Notes under the pieces: generated by a model | The model's input: only the letters and a program-made list of their open reading frames with translations | What the model was told of the DNA's origin: nothing | Database searches by the model: none | Assembly: GCF_023701695.1 (NCBI RefSeq) | Contig: NZ_JAJOZC010000001.1 | Span: 2,976,001-3,040,000 of the forward strand | Direction: 5' to 3' | Length of the DNA: 64,000 nucleotides | DNA from: Streptomyces sp. RKAG290 | GTDB lineage: Bacteria; Actinomycetota; Actinomycetes; Streptomycetales; Streptomycetaceae | Position numbers and translations under genes: made by a program | Part shown: in pieces, positions 26,901 to 35,281 of the stretch | How positions within the stretch are numbered: position 1 is the stretch's first letter | Layout: every line of letters begins with the position of its first letter

Positions 26901-27380
26901 ATGACCGTTGCGTTCTTCTCCGGTAAGGGCCGTCGAATCGGCGTCGCTCTTGGTGCCGTGTCCGCGGGACTCCTTGTCCTCTCCGCCTGCGACAAGCCGA
27001 CGCCGCTCGCCACCGTGACGGTCGGCGACAACTCGGTGAGTACCGAGGCGTCCTGCTACAACGACGGCAAGGCCCTGAACGAGTCCGACACCCAGGGCTG
27101 CCTCAACAAGAAGGCGGAGAAGTCCGTCAAGGTCGCGATGGACGACAAGGTCCGCTTCGGCGTGGACCCCGAGGTCGCCGACAACGGCTGGACGCTCTTC
27201 ATCAACGGCCAGCAGGCCGAGCAGGAGCCGTACAAGAAGACCTACCGGTCCATCCCGGGCAGCGCCTTCTTCTCCAGCGAGAGCGGCGCGACCACGAGCA
27301 AGACGCAGATCAGCATCGTGGAGACGAAGGGCAAGAAGCTGACCGGCATCTGGCACTTCGAGCTCAAGAAGACCGACTGA
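26901..27380 (+). CDS. DUF2771 lipoprotein
   Basis: The signal peptide ends in a lipobox (VLSAC, Cys at about residue 29). The mature part of about 130 residues is the DUF2771 beta-rich domain with a conserved Cys pair (ASCYNDGKAL, TQGCLNKK) likely forming a disulfide. It is anchored to the outer face of the membrane; the role is unknown. TAGCCT at 26888-26893 ends 7 bases before the ATG, which points to a leaderless transcript. It precedes mqnB on the same strand. Confidence 0.88.
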   Translation: MTVAFFSGKGRRIGVALGAVSAGLLVLSACDKPTPLATVTVGDNSVSTEASCYNDGKALNESDTQGCLNKKAEKSVKVAMDDKVRFGVDPEVADNGWTLFINGQQAEQEPYKKTYRSIPGSAFFSSESGATTSKTQISIVETKGKKLTGIWHFELKKTD

Positions 27381-27409
27381 CCCCCTCCTGCCCTCGGAGG
27401 CCTCCTCCC

Positions 27410-28114
27410 GTGCGTGTGCTTGTCGTGACCGCTGTCCCGGTGGAACGGGACGCGGTCACGCGTGCGTTCGGGGACGGTTCCGCGGTGTCGGTGTTCCCGG
27501 TGCCGGGCGCGGAGATCCACCGCGCCGGCCCCTTCGACGTCCTGGCGGGCGGCGCCGGACCGGCCGCTGCGGCGGCCGCCGCCGCGTTCGCCCTGGCTTC
27601 GGACCGCTACTGCCTGGTGATCTCAGCCGGCATCGGCGGCGGGTTCGCCCCCGCCGCCCCGCTCGGCTCGCTCGTCGTCGCGCAGGCGATCGTCGCGGCC
27701 GATCTGGGCGCCGACACACCCGACGGGTTCGTGCCCGTCACCGCGCTGGGCTTCGGGCGCGACCGCATCGCGCCACCGCCCGCGCTGGTACGGGAAGCGG
27801 CCTCGGCCACCGGTGCGGTGACCGGCGACATCCTCACCGTCTCCACCGTGACCGGCAGCGCCGCGCGCACCGCCGCCCTGCTCGCCGCGCACCCCGGCGC
27901 CGTCGCCGAGGCCATGGAGGGGTTCGGGGTCGCGGAGGCGGCCGACCGGATCGGCGTGCCCGTCCTGGAGATCAGGGCCGTCTCGAACGCCGTCGGCCCC
28001 CGCGACCGCGACGCCTGGCGCATCGGCGACGCGCTGGCCGCGCTCACCGACGCGTTCGGGAAGCTCATACCCGTACTGGAAGGCTGGACCCACCATGACC
28101 GAAACGACTCCTGA
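27410..28114 (+). CDS. mqnB: Futalosine hydrolase (MqnB)
   Basis: This enzyme cleaves futalosine to dehypoxanthinyl futalosine and hypoxanthine in the alternative menaquinone pathway of Streptomyces. The 234-residue product has the nucleosidase/PNP fold: VISAGIGGGFAP, the conserved VAEAMEGFGVAEAADRIGV with the Glu-Met-Glu site, and EIRAVSNAVGPRDRDAW with the catalytic Asp region. The GTG at 27410 gives the canonical MRVLVVTAVPVERDAV opening. Its 3' end overlaps mqnD by 20 bp, so the two are translationally coupled. Confidence 0.93.
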   Translation: MRVLVVTAVPVERDAVTRAFGDGSAVSVFPVPGAEIHRAGPFDVLAGGAGPAAAAAAAAFALASDRYCLVISAGIGGGFAPAAPLGSLVVAQAIVAADLGADTPDGFVPVTALGFGRDRIAPPPALVREAASATGAVTGDILTVSTVTGSAARTAALLAAHPGAVAEAMEGFGVAEAADRIGVPVLEIRAVSNAVGPRDRDAWRIGDALAALTDAFGKLIPVLEGWTHHDRNDS

Positions 28115-28952
28115 CCCGCTCCGGATCGCTTTCTCGCCGTGCCCGAACGACACGTTCGTCTTCGACGCCTGGGTGCACGGAAGAGTCCCCGGCGCGCCCG
28201 CCCTCGATGTCACCTTCGCCGACATCGACATCACCAACGGGATGGCCGAGCGCGGCGAACTGGACGTGCTCAAGGTCTCGTACGCGGTGCTGCCCTGGGT
28301 CCTTCAGGAGTACGCGCTGCTGCCGTGCGGCGGCGCGCTGGGACGGGGCTGCGGTCCGCTGGTCCTCACCAAGGAGGCGGGCGCGGACCTGACGGGGAAG
28401 ACCGTCGCCGTGCCGAGCGAGCGCTCCACCGCGTACCTGCTGTTCCGGCTCTGGGCCGCGGAAGTGGTGCCGGGCGGGGTCGGCGAGATCGTCGTGATGC
28501 CGTTCGACGAGATCATGCCGGCGGTACGGGACGGCAAGGTGGACGCCGGTCTCGTCATCCACGAGGCACGCTTCACGTACCAGAACTACGGCCTGCACAA
28601 CCTGGCCGACATGGGACGGCACTGGGAGGACACGACCGGGCTGCCGATCCCGCTCGGCGCGATCATCGCCAAGCGGTCGCTGGGCGCGGACACGCTGGAG
28701 CGGCTCGCCGAGTCGGTGCGCACGTCGGTACGGATGGCGTGGGACGACCCGGAGGCCTCCCGGCCGTACGTGCTGGCGCACGCGCAGGAGATGGACCCGT
28801 CCGTCGCCGACCAGCACATCGGGCTGTACGTCAACGAATTCACCGCCGACCTCGGGGAGGACGGCTACGCGGCCATCCGCGGCCTGCTGACGCGCGCCGC
28901 GGCCGAGGGGCTTGTCCCGCCCCTCGCCCCGGACGCGCTGTCGTCCCCCTGA
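28095..28952 (+). CDS. mqnD: 1,4-dihydroxy-6-naphthoate synthase (MqnD)
   Basis: MqnD converts cyclic dehypoxanthinyl futalosine to 1,4-dihydroxy-6-naphthoate. The 285-residue protein has the periplasmic-binding-protein-like fold with FSPCPNDTFVFDAWVHG at the N-terminus, DVLKVSYAVLPWVL, VPSERSTAYLLFRLW and GLVIHEARFTYQNYGL, which contains the active-site His. It overlaps mqnB. The other pathway genes (mqnA, mqnC) are not in this window. Confidence 0.94.
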   Translation: MTETTPDPLRIAFSPCPNDTFVFDAWVHGRVPGAPALDVTFADIDITNGMAERGELDVLKVSYAVLPWVLQEYALLPCGGALGRGCGPLVLTKEAGADLTGKTVAVPSERSTAYLLFRLWAAEVVPGGVGEIVVMPFDEIMPAVRDGKVDAGLVIHEARFTYQNYGLHNLADMGRHWEDTTGLPIPLGAIIAKRSLGADTLERLAESVRTSVRMAWDDPEASRPYVLAHAQEMDPSVADQHIGLYVNEFTADLGEDGYAAIRGLLTRAAAEGLVPPLAPDALSSP

Positions 28953-28971
28953 GCCCCGCGCGTCAGCCGTC

Positions 28972-29364
28972 CTACACGTCGAGCTGGTCGGCGACCGCGC
29001 GGAGCAGGCCGCCGATCTTGGCGCCGGCCGCCTTGTCGGGGTAGCGGCCGCGCTCCAGCATCGGCGTGATGTTCTCCAGCACGGTCGTCAGGTCCTGCAC
29101 GATCGAAGCCAGTTCGTCCGGCTTGCGGCGCTGGGCGGCCGCGACGGACGGGGTGGGGTCGAGGATGGCCACGGAAAGTGCCTGGTCACCGCGTTGTCCC
29201 GCGACGACGCCGAATTCGACGCGCTGGCCGGGCTTGAGGGCGTCGACTCCGGCGGGGAGCACGGAGGAGTGCACGAAGACGTCACTGCCGTCGTCGCGGG
29301 AGAGGAAGCCGAAGCCCTTCTCGCTGTTGAACCACTTGACCTTGCCAGTCGGCAAAGCACGCAC
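28972..29364 (-). CDS. Cold-shock domain protein with C-terminal helical extension
   Basis: This protein is 130 residues. The cold-shock domain covers residues about 5-70 with RNP1 (KGFGFLSRD) and RNP2 (DVFVHSSVL), which bind single-stranded nucleic acid. A helical extension of about 60 residues (RKPDELASIVQDLTTVLENI) makes it longer than CspA-type proteins; this long form is typical of actinomycetes. It is probably an RNA chaperone. It converges on mqnD with a 19-bp gap and is divergent from the small membrane-protein gene. Confidence 0.92.
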   Translation of the reverse strand: MRALPTGKVKWFNSEKGFGFLSRDDGSDVFVHSSVLPAGVDALKPGQRVEFGVVAGQRGDQALSVAILDPTPSVAAAQRRKPDELASIVQDLTTVLENITPMLERGRYPDKAAGAKIGGLLRAVADQLDV

Positions 29365-29514
29365 CCCATCTCAACCCGTATGCCGGAACAAAGCCTCAGC
29401 AGGTCAGGCCGTTCTAAGGTCGCGCTCCCCTGCTGGCAGAAGCCTCCACAGATGAAGTACCCCTCGTCAACCCTGGTCATCCGGACTGTGTCCGGAAAGA
29501 ACTACCCTGACCGG

Positions 29515-29738
29515 GTGAGTACTTCTCCTTCTGGCGCCGGTGACCGGCTGGTCCGGGTCGGCGCGATCGTCTTCTTCGTCGGCGCGGTGGCCACGCTGGT
29601 CACCGTGGCCCCCTGTTCCTCGGCACCGAGCCGTTCCCGTCCGTCGCGTATGCGGTCTGCATGCTGATGGGCGTGGGGTTCCTGATCGCCGCCGCGGGCG
29701 TGATCCGCTCGGTACGGGCGGGGGCACCGGCGCGATAA
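29515..29738 (+). pseudogene. Small two-helix membrane protein, frameshifted
   Basis: A GTG at 29515 opens VSTSPSGAGDRLVRVGAIVF and a first helix. A C run in the codons for VAP has lost one base, so the frame breaks. The second helix (SVAYAVCMLMGVGFLIAAAG) and tail (VIRSVRAGAPAR) continue in the next frame to TAA at 29736-29738. Repaired, it is a 74-residue membrane protein of unknown function. TACCCT at 29503-29508 ends 6 bases before the start, so the transcript may be leaderless. Confidence 0.7.
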
Positions 29739-29830
29739 CGGGCCGCCGCGCCCCGGGCGGCGGGGGCGTGGCCGCCCGTCCGGCGGCGGGGGCGTGGCCG
29801 CCCGTTCGGCGGCTGACGGCGGAACGGGGG

Positions 29831-30454
29831 CTACGCGGGCCGGCCGGCGAATTCCCGCAGCCAGGCCGGGAACTCCGTCAGGGACGCCAGCACCACGTCC
29901 GCCCCCGCCGCCCGAAGCTCGGCCCCGTCGCACGGGCCGGTCGTCACGGCCACCGAGTGCGCGCCCGCGACCCGCGCGCCGCGCACGTCGCCGGTGTGGT
30001 CGCCCACATACACCCCGGCCCCGTGCTCCCGCAGCGCCTGCGCCTTCGCCTCGGCCCACAGGCCGCCGACGATCACGTCCGGCTCGATCCCCAGGTGCGC
30101 GAGGTGCAGCTTCGCGTTGGGCTCGTACTTGGCGGTGACGACCATCGTCCGGCCGCCCAGCTCACGGATCGCCTCCACCGACTCCCGCGCGCCGGGCATC
30201 GCTAGCGTCGGGGCGATCGCGTATGTGGGATAGATCTCGCGGTAGCGGTCGGCCACGGCGGCCACCTCGGCGGCCGGGAACCAGTTCACCAGCTCGTCCT
30301 CCAGCGGCGGGCCGAGCCGGCTCACCACCAGATCGGTGTCGATCACCGCGCCCGTCTCGGCGGAGAGGGCCAGGTAGGCGGCCTTGATACCGGGCCGGGA
30401 GTCGATGAGCGTCATGTCCAGGTCGAAGCCGACCGTCAGCGGTTGCGAAGCCAT
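29831..30454 (-). CDS. HAD family hydrolase, phosphoglycolate phosphatase-like
   Basis: This 207-residue protein carries the four HAD motifs: GFDLDMTLIDS with the nucleophile Asp, TAKYEPNAK (motif II region, Thr), a Lys in EAKAQALREHG, and YVGDHTGDVRGARVAGA with the Mg2+-binding Asp residues. A small helical cap lies after motif I (class IA). These enzymes dephosphorylate small phosphorylated metabolites; the substrate is not predictable. An in-frame ATG at 30463 is an alternative start. It ends just past the small membrane-protein gene and its promoter faces the palindromic element. Confidence 0.88.
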   Translation of the reverse strand: MASQPLTVGFDLDMTLIDSRPGIKAAYLALSAETGAVIDTDLVVSRLGPPLEDELVNWFPAAEVAAVADRYREIYPTYAIAPTLAMPGARESVEAIRELGGRTMVVTAKYEPNAKLHLAHLGIEPDVIVGGLWAEAKAQALREHGAGVYVGDHTGDVRGARVAGAHSVAVTTGPCDGAELRAAGADVVLASLTEFPAWLREFAGRPA

Positions 30455-30542
30455 GCCATCCATTGTGCGGTGCGGGGGCCCCGTGCGGGCTGCGGTTTCG
30501 GGGGGTCCTGGCTCTGGCCCGGGCCCCCGGGCTGGGGGTTTT

Positions 30543-30963
30543 GTCCTCAATCGCCGGACGGGCTTGGAGTGGTGCGGGTGCCCCGTGCGGGGTGCGCTGC
30601 CCGGGTGGTGGTGGTCCGGTGCCCCTCCGGGGTGTCTCCTCAAACGACGAACGTTCCGCGGGTACGCGAGGGACCCGGGTATCTGTTCGTCGTCCTGCGG
30701 GGACTCCCCTGCACGGCCCCGGACCGGCCGTCCCGCGTCTGCGGCAGTCGTGGGGCCGGTGTGCAGACGCGACCGATGCAAGGGGGTGGGGACGTGCAGG
30801 GGAGTCCCCGCAGGAAATGGCGTACGACCCGGGTCCCTCGCGGACCCGGGTGAACACGCCATTTCTGAGGAGACGCCCCGGAGGGGCACCACCCCCACCC
30901 ACCGAACACAGCGCACCCCGCGGGGCGACCCGCACCACTCAAGCCCGTCCGGCGATTGAGGAC
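30543..30963. repeat. Palindromic element A, about 421 bp, with imperfect long terminal inverted repeats
   Basis: The ends are the 21-bp repeat (complement at 30543-30563, direct at 30943-30963). Each end continues inward through about 80 bp of matching sequence (GTGGTGCGGGT, GGTGCCCCTCCGGGG, GTCTCCTC on one side and their complements on the other). Inside are three nested hairpins: ACGACGAAC/GTTCGTCGT, GCGTCTGC/GCAGACGC and AAATGGCGT/ACGCCATTT. The arms GGGGACTCCCCTGCACG and CGTGCAGGGGAGTCCCC flank the centre. No convincing gene lies within. It fills the gap between the HAD gene and the membrane-protein gene. Element B at 34665-35087 is the same sequence in opposite orientation. Confidence 0.85.
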
Positions 30964-31037
30964 GGAACCCCGCGCAACGGGGGAACCCGCACACCACGAG
31001 GCACCCCGCACGGGGACGCCGCGCCCCACGGGGACCT

Positions 31038-32060
31038 CTACCGCCGCCGCGCCCGCCAGACCAGGAACAGGGCCGAGGCCACCGCTGCCACGCGGACCAC
31101 CACCGGCCACACCCCGCTCAGCGCGTCCGCCATTCCGTGTTCGGGGATCGGCTTGCCCCAGCGGCCGTCCAGGCGGCCCCAGAGCCAGACGAGGCCGCCC
31201 GCCAGGACCAGCCCGGGTACCCCCATCGCCGCCCACTTCGCCTCCGTGCGGGACATCCGGCGGGAGCTGTACGCGAGCAGCCAGCCGCCCGCCAGGGCCA
31301 GCAGGGAGCCCATCACCGCGCCGGCCACCAGCAGGCCGGCGGCGAGCAGCAGCAGCGGGTGGGAGAAGCCGCGGGGCGCCCGTTCCTCGCCGCTCCGGCG
31401 GCGGCGCAGCCTCGGGAGCCGGCGGCGCCGGGCCGGGGCCGCCGCCTCGTACCCCTCCTCGGGCTCCTCCTCGTCGTCCTCGAACTCCTCGTCCTCGTCC
31501 TCCGCCGCCACCGGCGGCCTCAGCACCGCCGGGATCTCCACCCCGCCCCGGAACCCCGGTACGTCGGTCCCCGCGCCGAACTCACCGAAGGGTCCCGGAT
31601 CGACGCGCCACCAGTCCGCCTCGCTCCCGGACGGTCCGAGCTCGTCCGTGCCCGCGCGGTGCGGCGCGGACGGCGCCGGCCCGGGTGACGCCCCGGACGC
31701 CTCGCCCCGCACCTCCGACGCGCCCTTGCGCGAACTGTCTTTCCGGAGCTTCGCCCGGCGCGGCCGCGGGATCCCGCCCGCCTCCGCGGCGCCCCAGTCC
31801 GGCGCCTGCGGCAGCGCTACCGTTCCGTCGGCCGACGTGGCCGCCGCCGCGACCAGTTCGTCGGGGGTGCCGAGCGTCCCGATGATGCGGCGCACCGCCC
31901 CCGGCGTGTCCGCGGCCTGCTTCACCCGCTGCCGGTCGATCTCGCCCCGCAGCGCCGTCACGAGCCTCATCCGGGTGCCCGAGGACAGCTGTTGCTGCTG
32001 CGCCAGGTCCCCGACCCGGCTGAGGTAGTCGAAGACCAGCTGATCGCTCTCGATCCCCAC
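31038..32060 (-). CDS. Membrane protein with acidic linker and C-terminal helices
   Basis: This 340-residue protein begins at GTG 32060 behind GAGGGGAAC. The N-terminal 80 residues are soluble and helical (FDYLSRVGDLAQQQQLSSGT, GAVRRIIGTLGTPDELVAAA), like a trigger helix-bundle found in similar Streptomyces proteins. A disordered segment is rich in Pro and Gly with an acidic run (EDEDEEFEDDEEEPEEG) next to a basic run (RRRRLPRLRRRR). Four hydrophobic helices end the protein (HPLLLLAAGLLVAGAVMGSL onward). The function is unknown. It is divergent from the helicase-associated gene. Confidence 0.8.
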   Translation of the reverse strand: MGIESDQLVFDYLSRVGDLAQQQQLSSGTRMRLVTALRGEIDRQRVKQAADTPGAVRRIIGTLGTPDELVAAAATSADGTVALPQAPDWGAAEAGGIPRPRRAKLRKDSSRKGASEVRGEASGASPGPAPSAPHRAGTDELGPSGSEADWWRVDPGPFGEFGAGTDVPGFRGGVEIPAVLRPPVAAEDEDEEFEDDEEEPEEGYEAAAPARRRRLPRLRRRRSGEERAPRGFSHPLLLLAAGLLVAGAVMGSLLALAGGWLLAYSSRRMSRTEAKWAAMGVPGLVLAGGLVWLWGRLDGRWGKPIPEHGMADALSGVWPVVVRVAAVASALFLVWRARRR

Positions 32061-32135
32061 GCGATGGTTCCCCTCTACGGCCCTGCACCGACGGTAGCGT
32101 CCTCGGGCCTGTCCGGAGCGACTACCGTGGGACGG

Positions 32136-34587
32136 ATGGGGATGACCACACCACCGCGGACGCTCGCCGAGGCTCTGCGCGCCCGGGACGACGAGTCTTT
32201 GGCCGGGCTGCTGCGTGCCCGCCCCGATCTCCTCAACCCCGTGCCCAACGACATCACCCAGCTCGCGACGCGTGCCGGCACCCGTGCCTCCGTCGTCCGC
32301 GCCCTGGAACACCTCGACCGGTTCGCCCTGCAGACCGCCGAGGCACTCGCGGTCGCACCCGACCCGGCTCCCTACGACACCCTGCTCGGCCTGCTCACCG
32401 GTGACGGCCGGGACGACGGCGAGCTCCGCGGCGACGCCGGCGCGGCCATCGTGGACGCGCTGCCCGGGTCCCTGACCACCCTGCGCGAACAGGCCCTCGT
32501 CTGGGGCGAGGACGAGCGGCTGCACCTGGTGCGGACCGCCCGCGAGCTCCTCTCGCCGTCACCGCAGCACCCCTCCCCCACCGGCCTGGGCCCGACTGTC
32601 GCGGAGGCCACCTCCGGCATGTCACCGGGCCGGCTCCAGGAGATCCTGGTCGCGGCCGGGCTGCCCGCCACCTACGACCCGGTCTCCGCGGTGACCGCCC
32701 TGGCCGCGCTCTTCACCGACCGCGTGCGGATGGGCGAACTCCTCGACACCGCACCCGTGGAGGCGCTGTCGGTGCTGGACCGGCTGGTCTGGGGCCCGCC
32801 GTACGGCGAGGTGACCCCGAACCCCACCCCGCCCGTGAAGTGGCTGCGCGACCGCGGGCTGCTGCTGCCCGTGTCGACCCGCACCGTCGTGCTGCCCCGC
32901 GAGGCCGCCCTGCACCTGCGGGCCGGACGCGCCCACCGGGTGCCCGAGCCGCAGCCGCCCGCGGTGGTCGCCGTGGCCGAACGCGATCCACAGGCTGTGG
33001 ACAGCGCGGCGGCGGGCCAGGCGTTCCTGTCGGTGTCCACCGTCGAGGAGCTCCTGAAGAGCTGGAACGGCGGCGGGCCCGCCATACTGCGGGCCGGCGG
33101 CCTCAGCGTCCGCGAGCTGAAGAAGACCGCGGCCGTCCTCGACGTGTCGGAACCCGTGGCCGCGTTCTGGATCGAACTCGCCCACGCCGCCGGGCTGCTG
33201 GCCTCCGACGGGGAGGCCGACGAGCGGTACGCGCCTACTCCCGCGTACGACGACTGGACCGACCTCCCCGCCCAGGACCGCTGGGTACGCCTCGCCGCCG
33301 CCTGGCTCGCCGCCACGCGCACCGCGGGACTGGTGGGCGGCCAGGACGCCAAGGGCCGCGCCCTGTCCACGCTCGGCCCCGACCTGGACCGTTCCGCCGC
33401 GCCCGAGGTCCGCCACCGGGTACTGGCCCTGCTCGCCGAGCTGCCCCACGGCACCGCCCCCGACCCGGAGACCGTGCTCGCCCGGCTCCGCTGGGAACGC
33501 CCGCTGCGCGGTGCCTCCGCATCCGCCGGGGACACCACCGACCTGCGGTCCCGGATCGCCCTGTGGACGCTGAACGAGTCCGAGCTCCTCGGCATCACGG
33601 GCCGCGGCGCCCTCGCCTCGCAGTCCCGCGCCCTGCTGTACGCCGGACCCGCCGAGGCCGCCGCCCGGCTGGCCCCGCTCATCCCGGAACCGCTCGACCA
33701 CGTCCTGCTCCAGGCCGACCTGACCGCCGTCGCCCCGGGCCCGCTGGAGCGCCCCCTCGCGGACATGCTCGCCACCGTCGCGGACATCGAGTCGAAGGGT
33801 GGCGCCACGGTCTATCGGTTCACCCCGGGCTCGGTGCGCCGCGCCCTGGACGCCGGGCAGTCCGCCGCCGACCTGCACGCCTTCCTCACCGCACACAGCC
33901 GTACGCCGGTGCCGCAGCCCCTCAGCTACCTCATCGACGACGTCGCCCGCCGCCACGGCCATCTGCGGATCGGCGCCGCCTCCTCGTACGTGCGCTGCGA
34001 CGACGAGGCCGTCCTCAACGAGATCCTCGCCGACAAGCGCTCGGCCACCCTGCGGCTGCGCCGCCTCGCGCCGACTGCCCTGGCCGCCCAGATCGACCCG
34101 GCCTCGCTCCTCGACGGCCTGCGCGAGCTCGGCTACGCGCCCGCCGCGGAGTCCGCCGACGGCGACGTCCTGATCACCCGCGCGGGCGCCCGCCGCACCC
34201 CGCCCCGCTCGGCCCCCGCCCCGTCCCGAGGGGCCGCCGGTCCCCGATCCCACCCTGCTGGGTGCGGCGGTCCGGGCGATCCGGGCCGGGGACACGGCCG
34301 CCACGGTCGTCCACAAGGAGACCGGCCCCGCGGCCCCCACGGGCGCACTGCCCCGCAGCACCTCCGCCGAGACCCTCGTCACCGTCCAGGCCGCGGCGAT
34401 GACCGGCTCCGCGATCTGGATCGGCTACGTCAACGCGGAGGGCGCCGCCAGCCAGCGCGTCATCGCGCCGGTCCGCGTCGAGGGCGGCTACGTGACGGCG
34501 TACGACCACACGGCCGACGAGGTCCGCACGTATCCCCTCCACCGCATCACCGGCGTCGCAGAACTGGCCGACGACCAGAGCGCTTAA
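32136..34587 (+). pseudogene. Helicase-associated domain protein (PF13625-type), frameshifted near the 3' end
   Basis: The first frame encodes about 700 residues from ATG 32136 (ATG 32142 is an alternative). It starts with a helical domain (LAEALRARDDESLAGLLRAR) and winged-helix-like regions (GPAILRAGGLSVRELKKTAA). The helicase C-terminal-like domain follows (DHVLLQADLTAVAPGPLERP, SYLIDDVARRHGHLRIGAAS). Near 34230 the frame is lost, and the last 110 residues (PPVPDPTLLGAAVRAI to ADDQSA) continue in another frame with a WYL-like fold. Such proteins usually sit beside the XPB gene in actinobacteria, as here, and may act with it in DNA repair (inference). TACCGT at 32123-32128 suggests a leaderless start at 32136. 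Confidence 0.8.
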
Positions 34588-34664
34588 GCGGTGGCTGGCT
34601 TGCGGGGTGCGGGGTCCCCGTGCGGGGGCCTCGTGGGGTGCGGGTCCCCTTGGTTCGGGGTTCC

Positions 34665-35087
34665 GTCCTCAATCGCCGGACGGGCTTGAGTGGTGCGGGT
34701 CGCCCCGCGGGGTGCGCTGTGCCCGGTGGGTGGGGGGTGGTGCCCCTCCGGGGCGTCTCCTCAGAAATGGCGTGGCACCCCGCAACGCCATGAACCCGGG
34801 TCCTACGCCATTCCCTGCGGGGACTCCCCTGCACGTCCCCACCCCCTGCATCGATCGCGTCTGCACACCGGCCCCACGACTGCCGCAGACGCGGGACGGA
34901 CCGGTCCGGGGCCGTGCAGGGGAGTCCCCGCAGGACGACGAACAGATACCCGGGCCCCCTCGCGTACCCGCGGAACGTTCGTCGTCTGAGGAGACGCCCC
35001 GGAGGGGCACCGGACCACCACCCACCCAACACAGCGCACCCCACGGGGACACCCGCACCACTCCAAGCCCGTCCGGCGATTGAGGAC
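34665..35087. repeat. Palindromic element B, about 423 bp, inverted copy of element A
   Basis: Ends are the 21-bp repeat (complement 34665-34685, direct 35067-35087). In reverse complement, its core aligns to element A nearly base for base, including the terminal arms, the ACGACGAAC hairpin, the GCGTCTGC/GCAGACGC hairpin and the GGGGACTCCCCTGCACG arms. The main difference lies in the loop of the AATGGCG hairpin. Extended ends match GGTTCCGTCCTC on the left and GAGGACGGAACC on the right. A further single 21-bp copy follows at 35141-35161. No gene is present between 34588 and 35281. Confidence 0.85.
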
Positions 35088-35140
35088 GGAACCGATACGC
35101 CCGGGGCCGGGCACCCCACGCGGCACCCGACACCACTCAA

Positions 35141-35161
35141 GCCCGTCCGGCGATTGAGGAC
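35141..35161 (+). repeat. Extra single copy of the 21-bp interspersed repeat
   Basis: An exact copy of GCCCGTCCGGCGATTGAGGAC lies 54 bp beyond element B, in the same orientation as the element's right end, and about 120 bp before the XPB start. Confidence 0.85.
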
Positions 35162-35281
35162 AAACCCCCCAGCCCGGGGCCGGGCCCCCCACGAACCCCC
35201 ACCCCGCCCCGCGAATACGGCACACTGGAGGTTTGGCCACCCCGCCGCCCCCGGGCGGCCCCGCAGAAAGGGCCGAAGCGC

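Noticed and set aside
30457..31236. Open frames across palindromic element A
   Set aside because: Read through inverted repeats in several frames with Pro/Gly/Arg-rich products; no codon bias favouring any frame.
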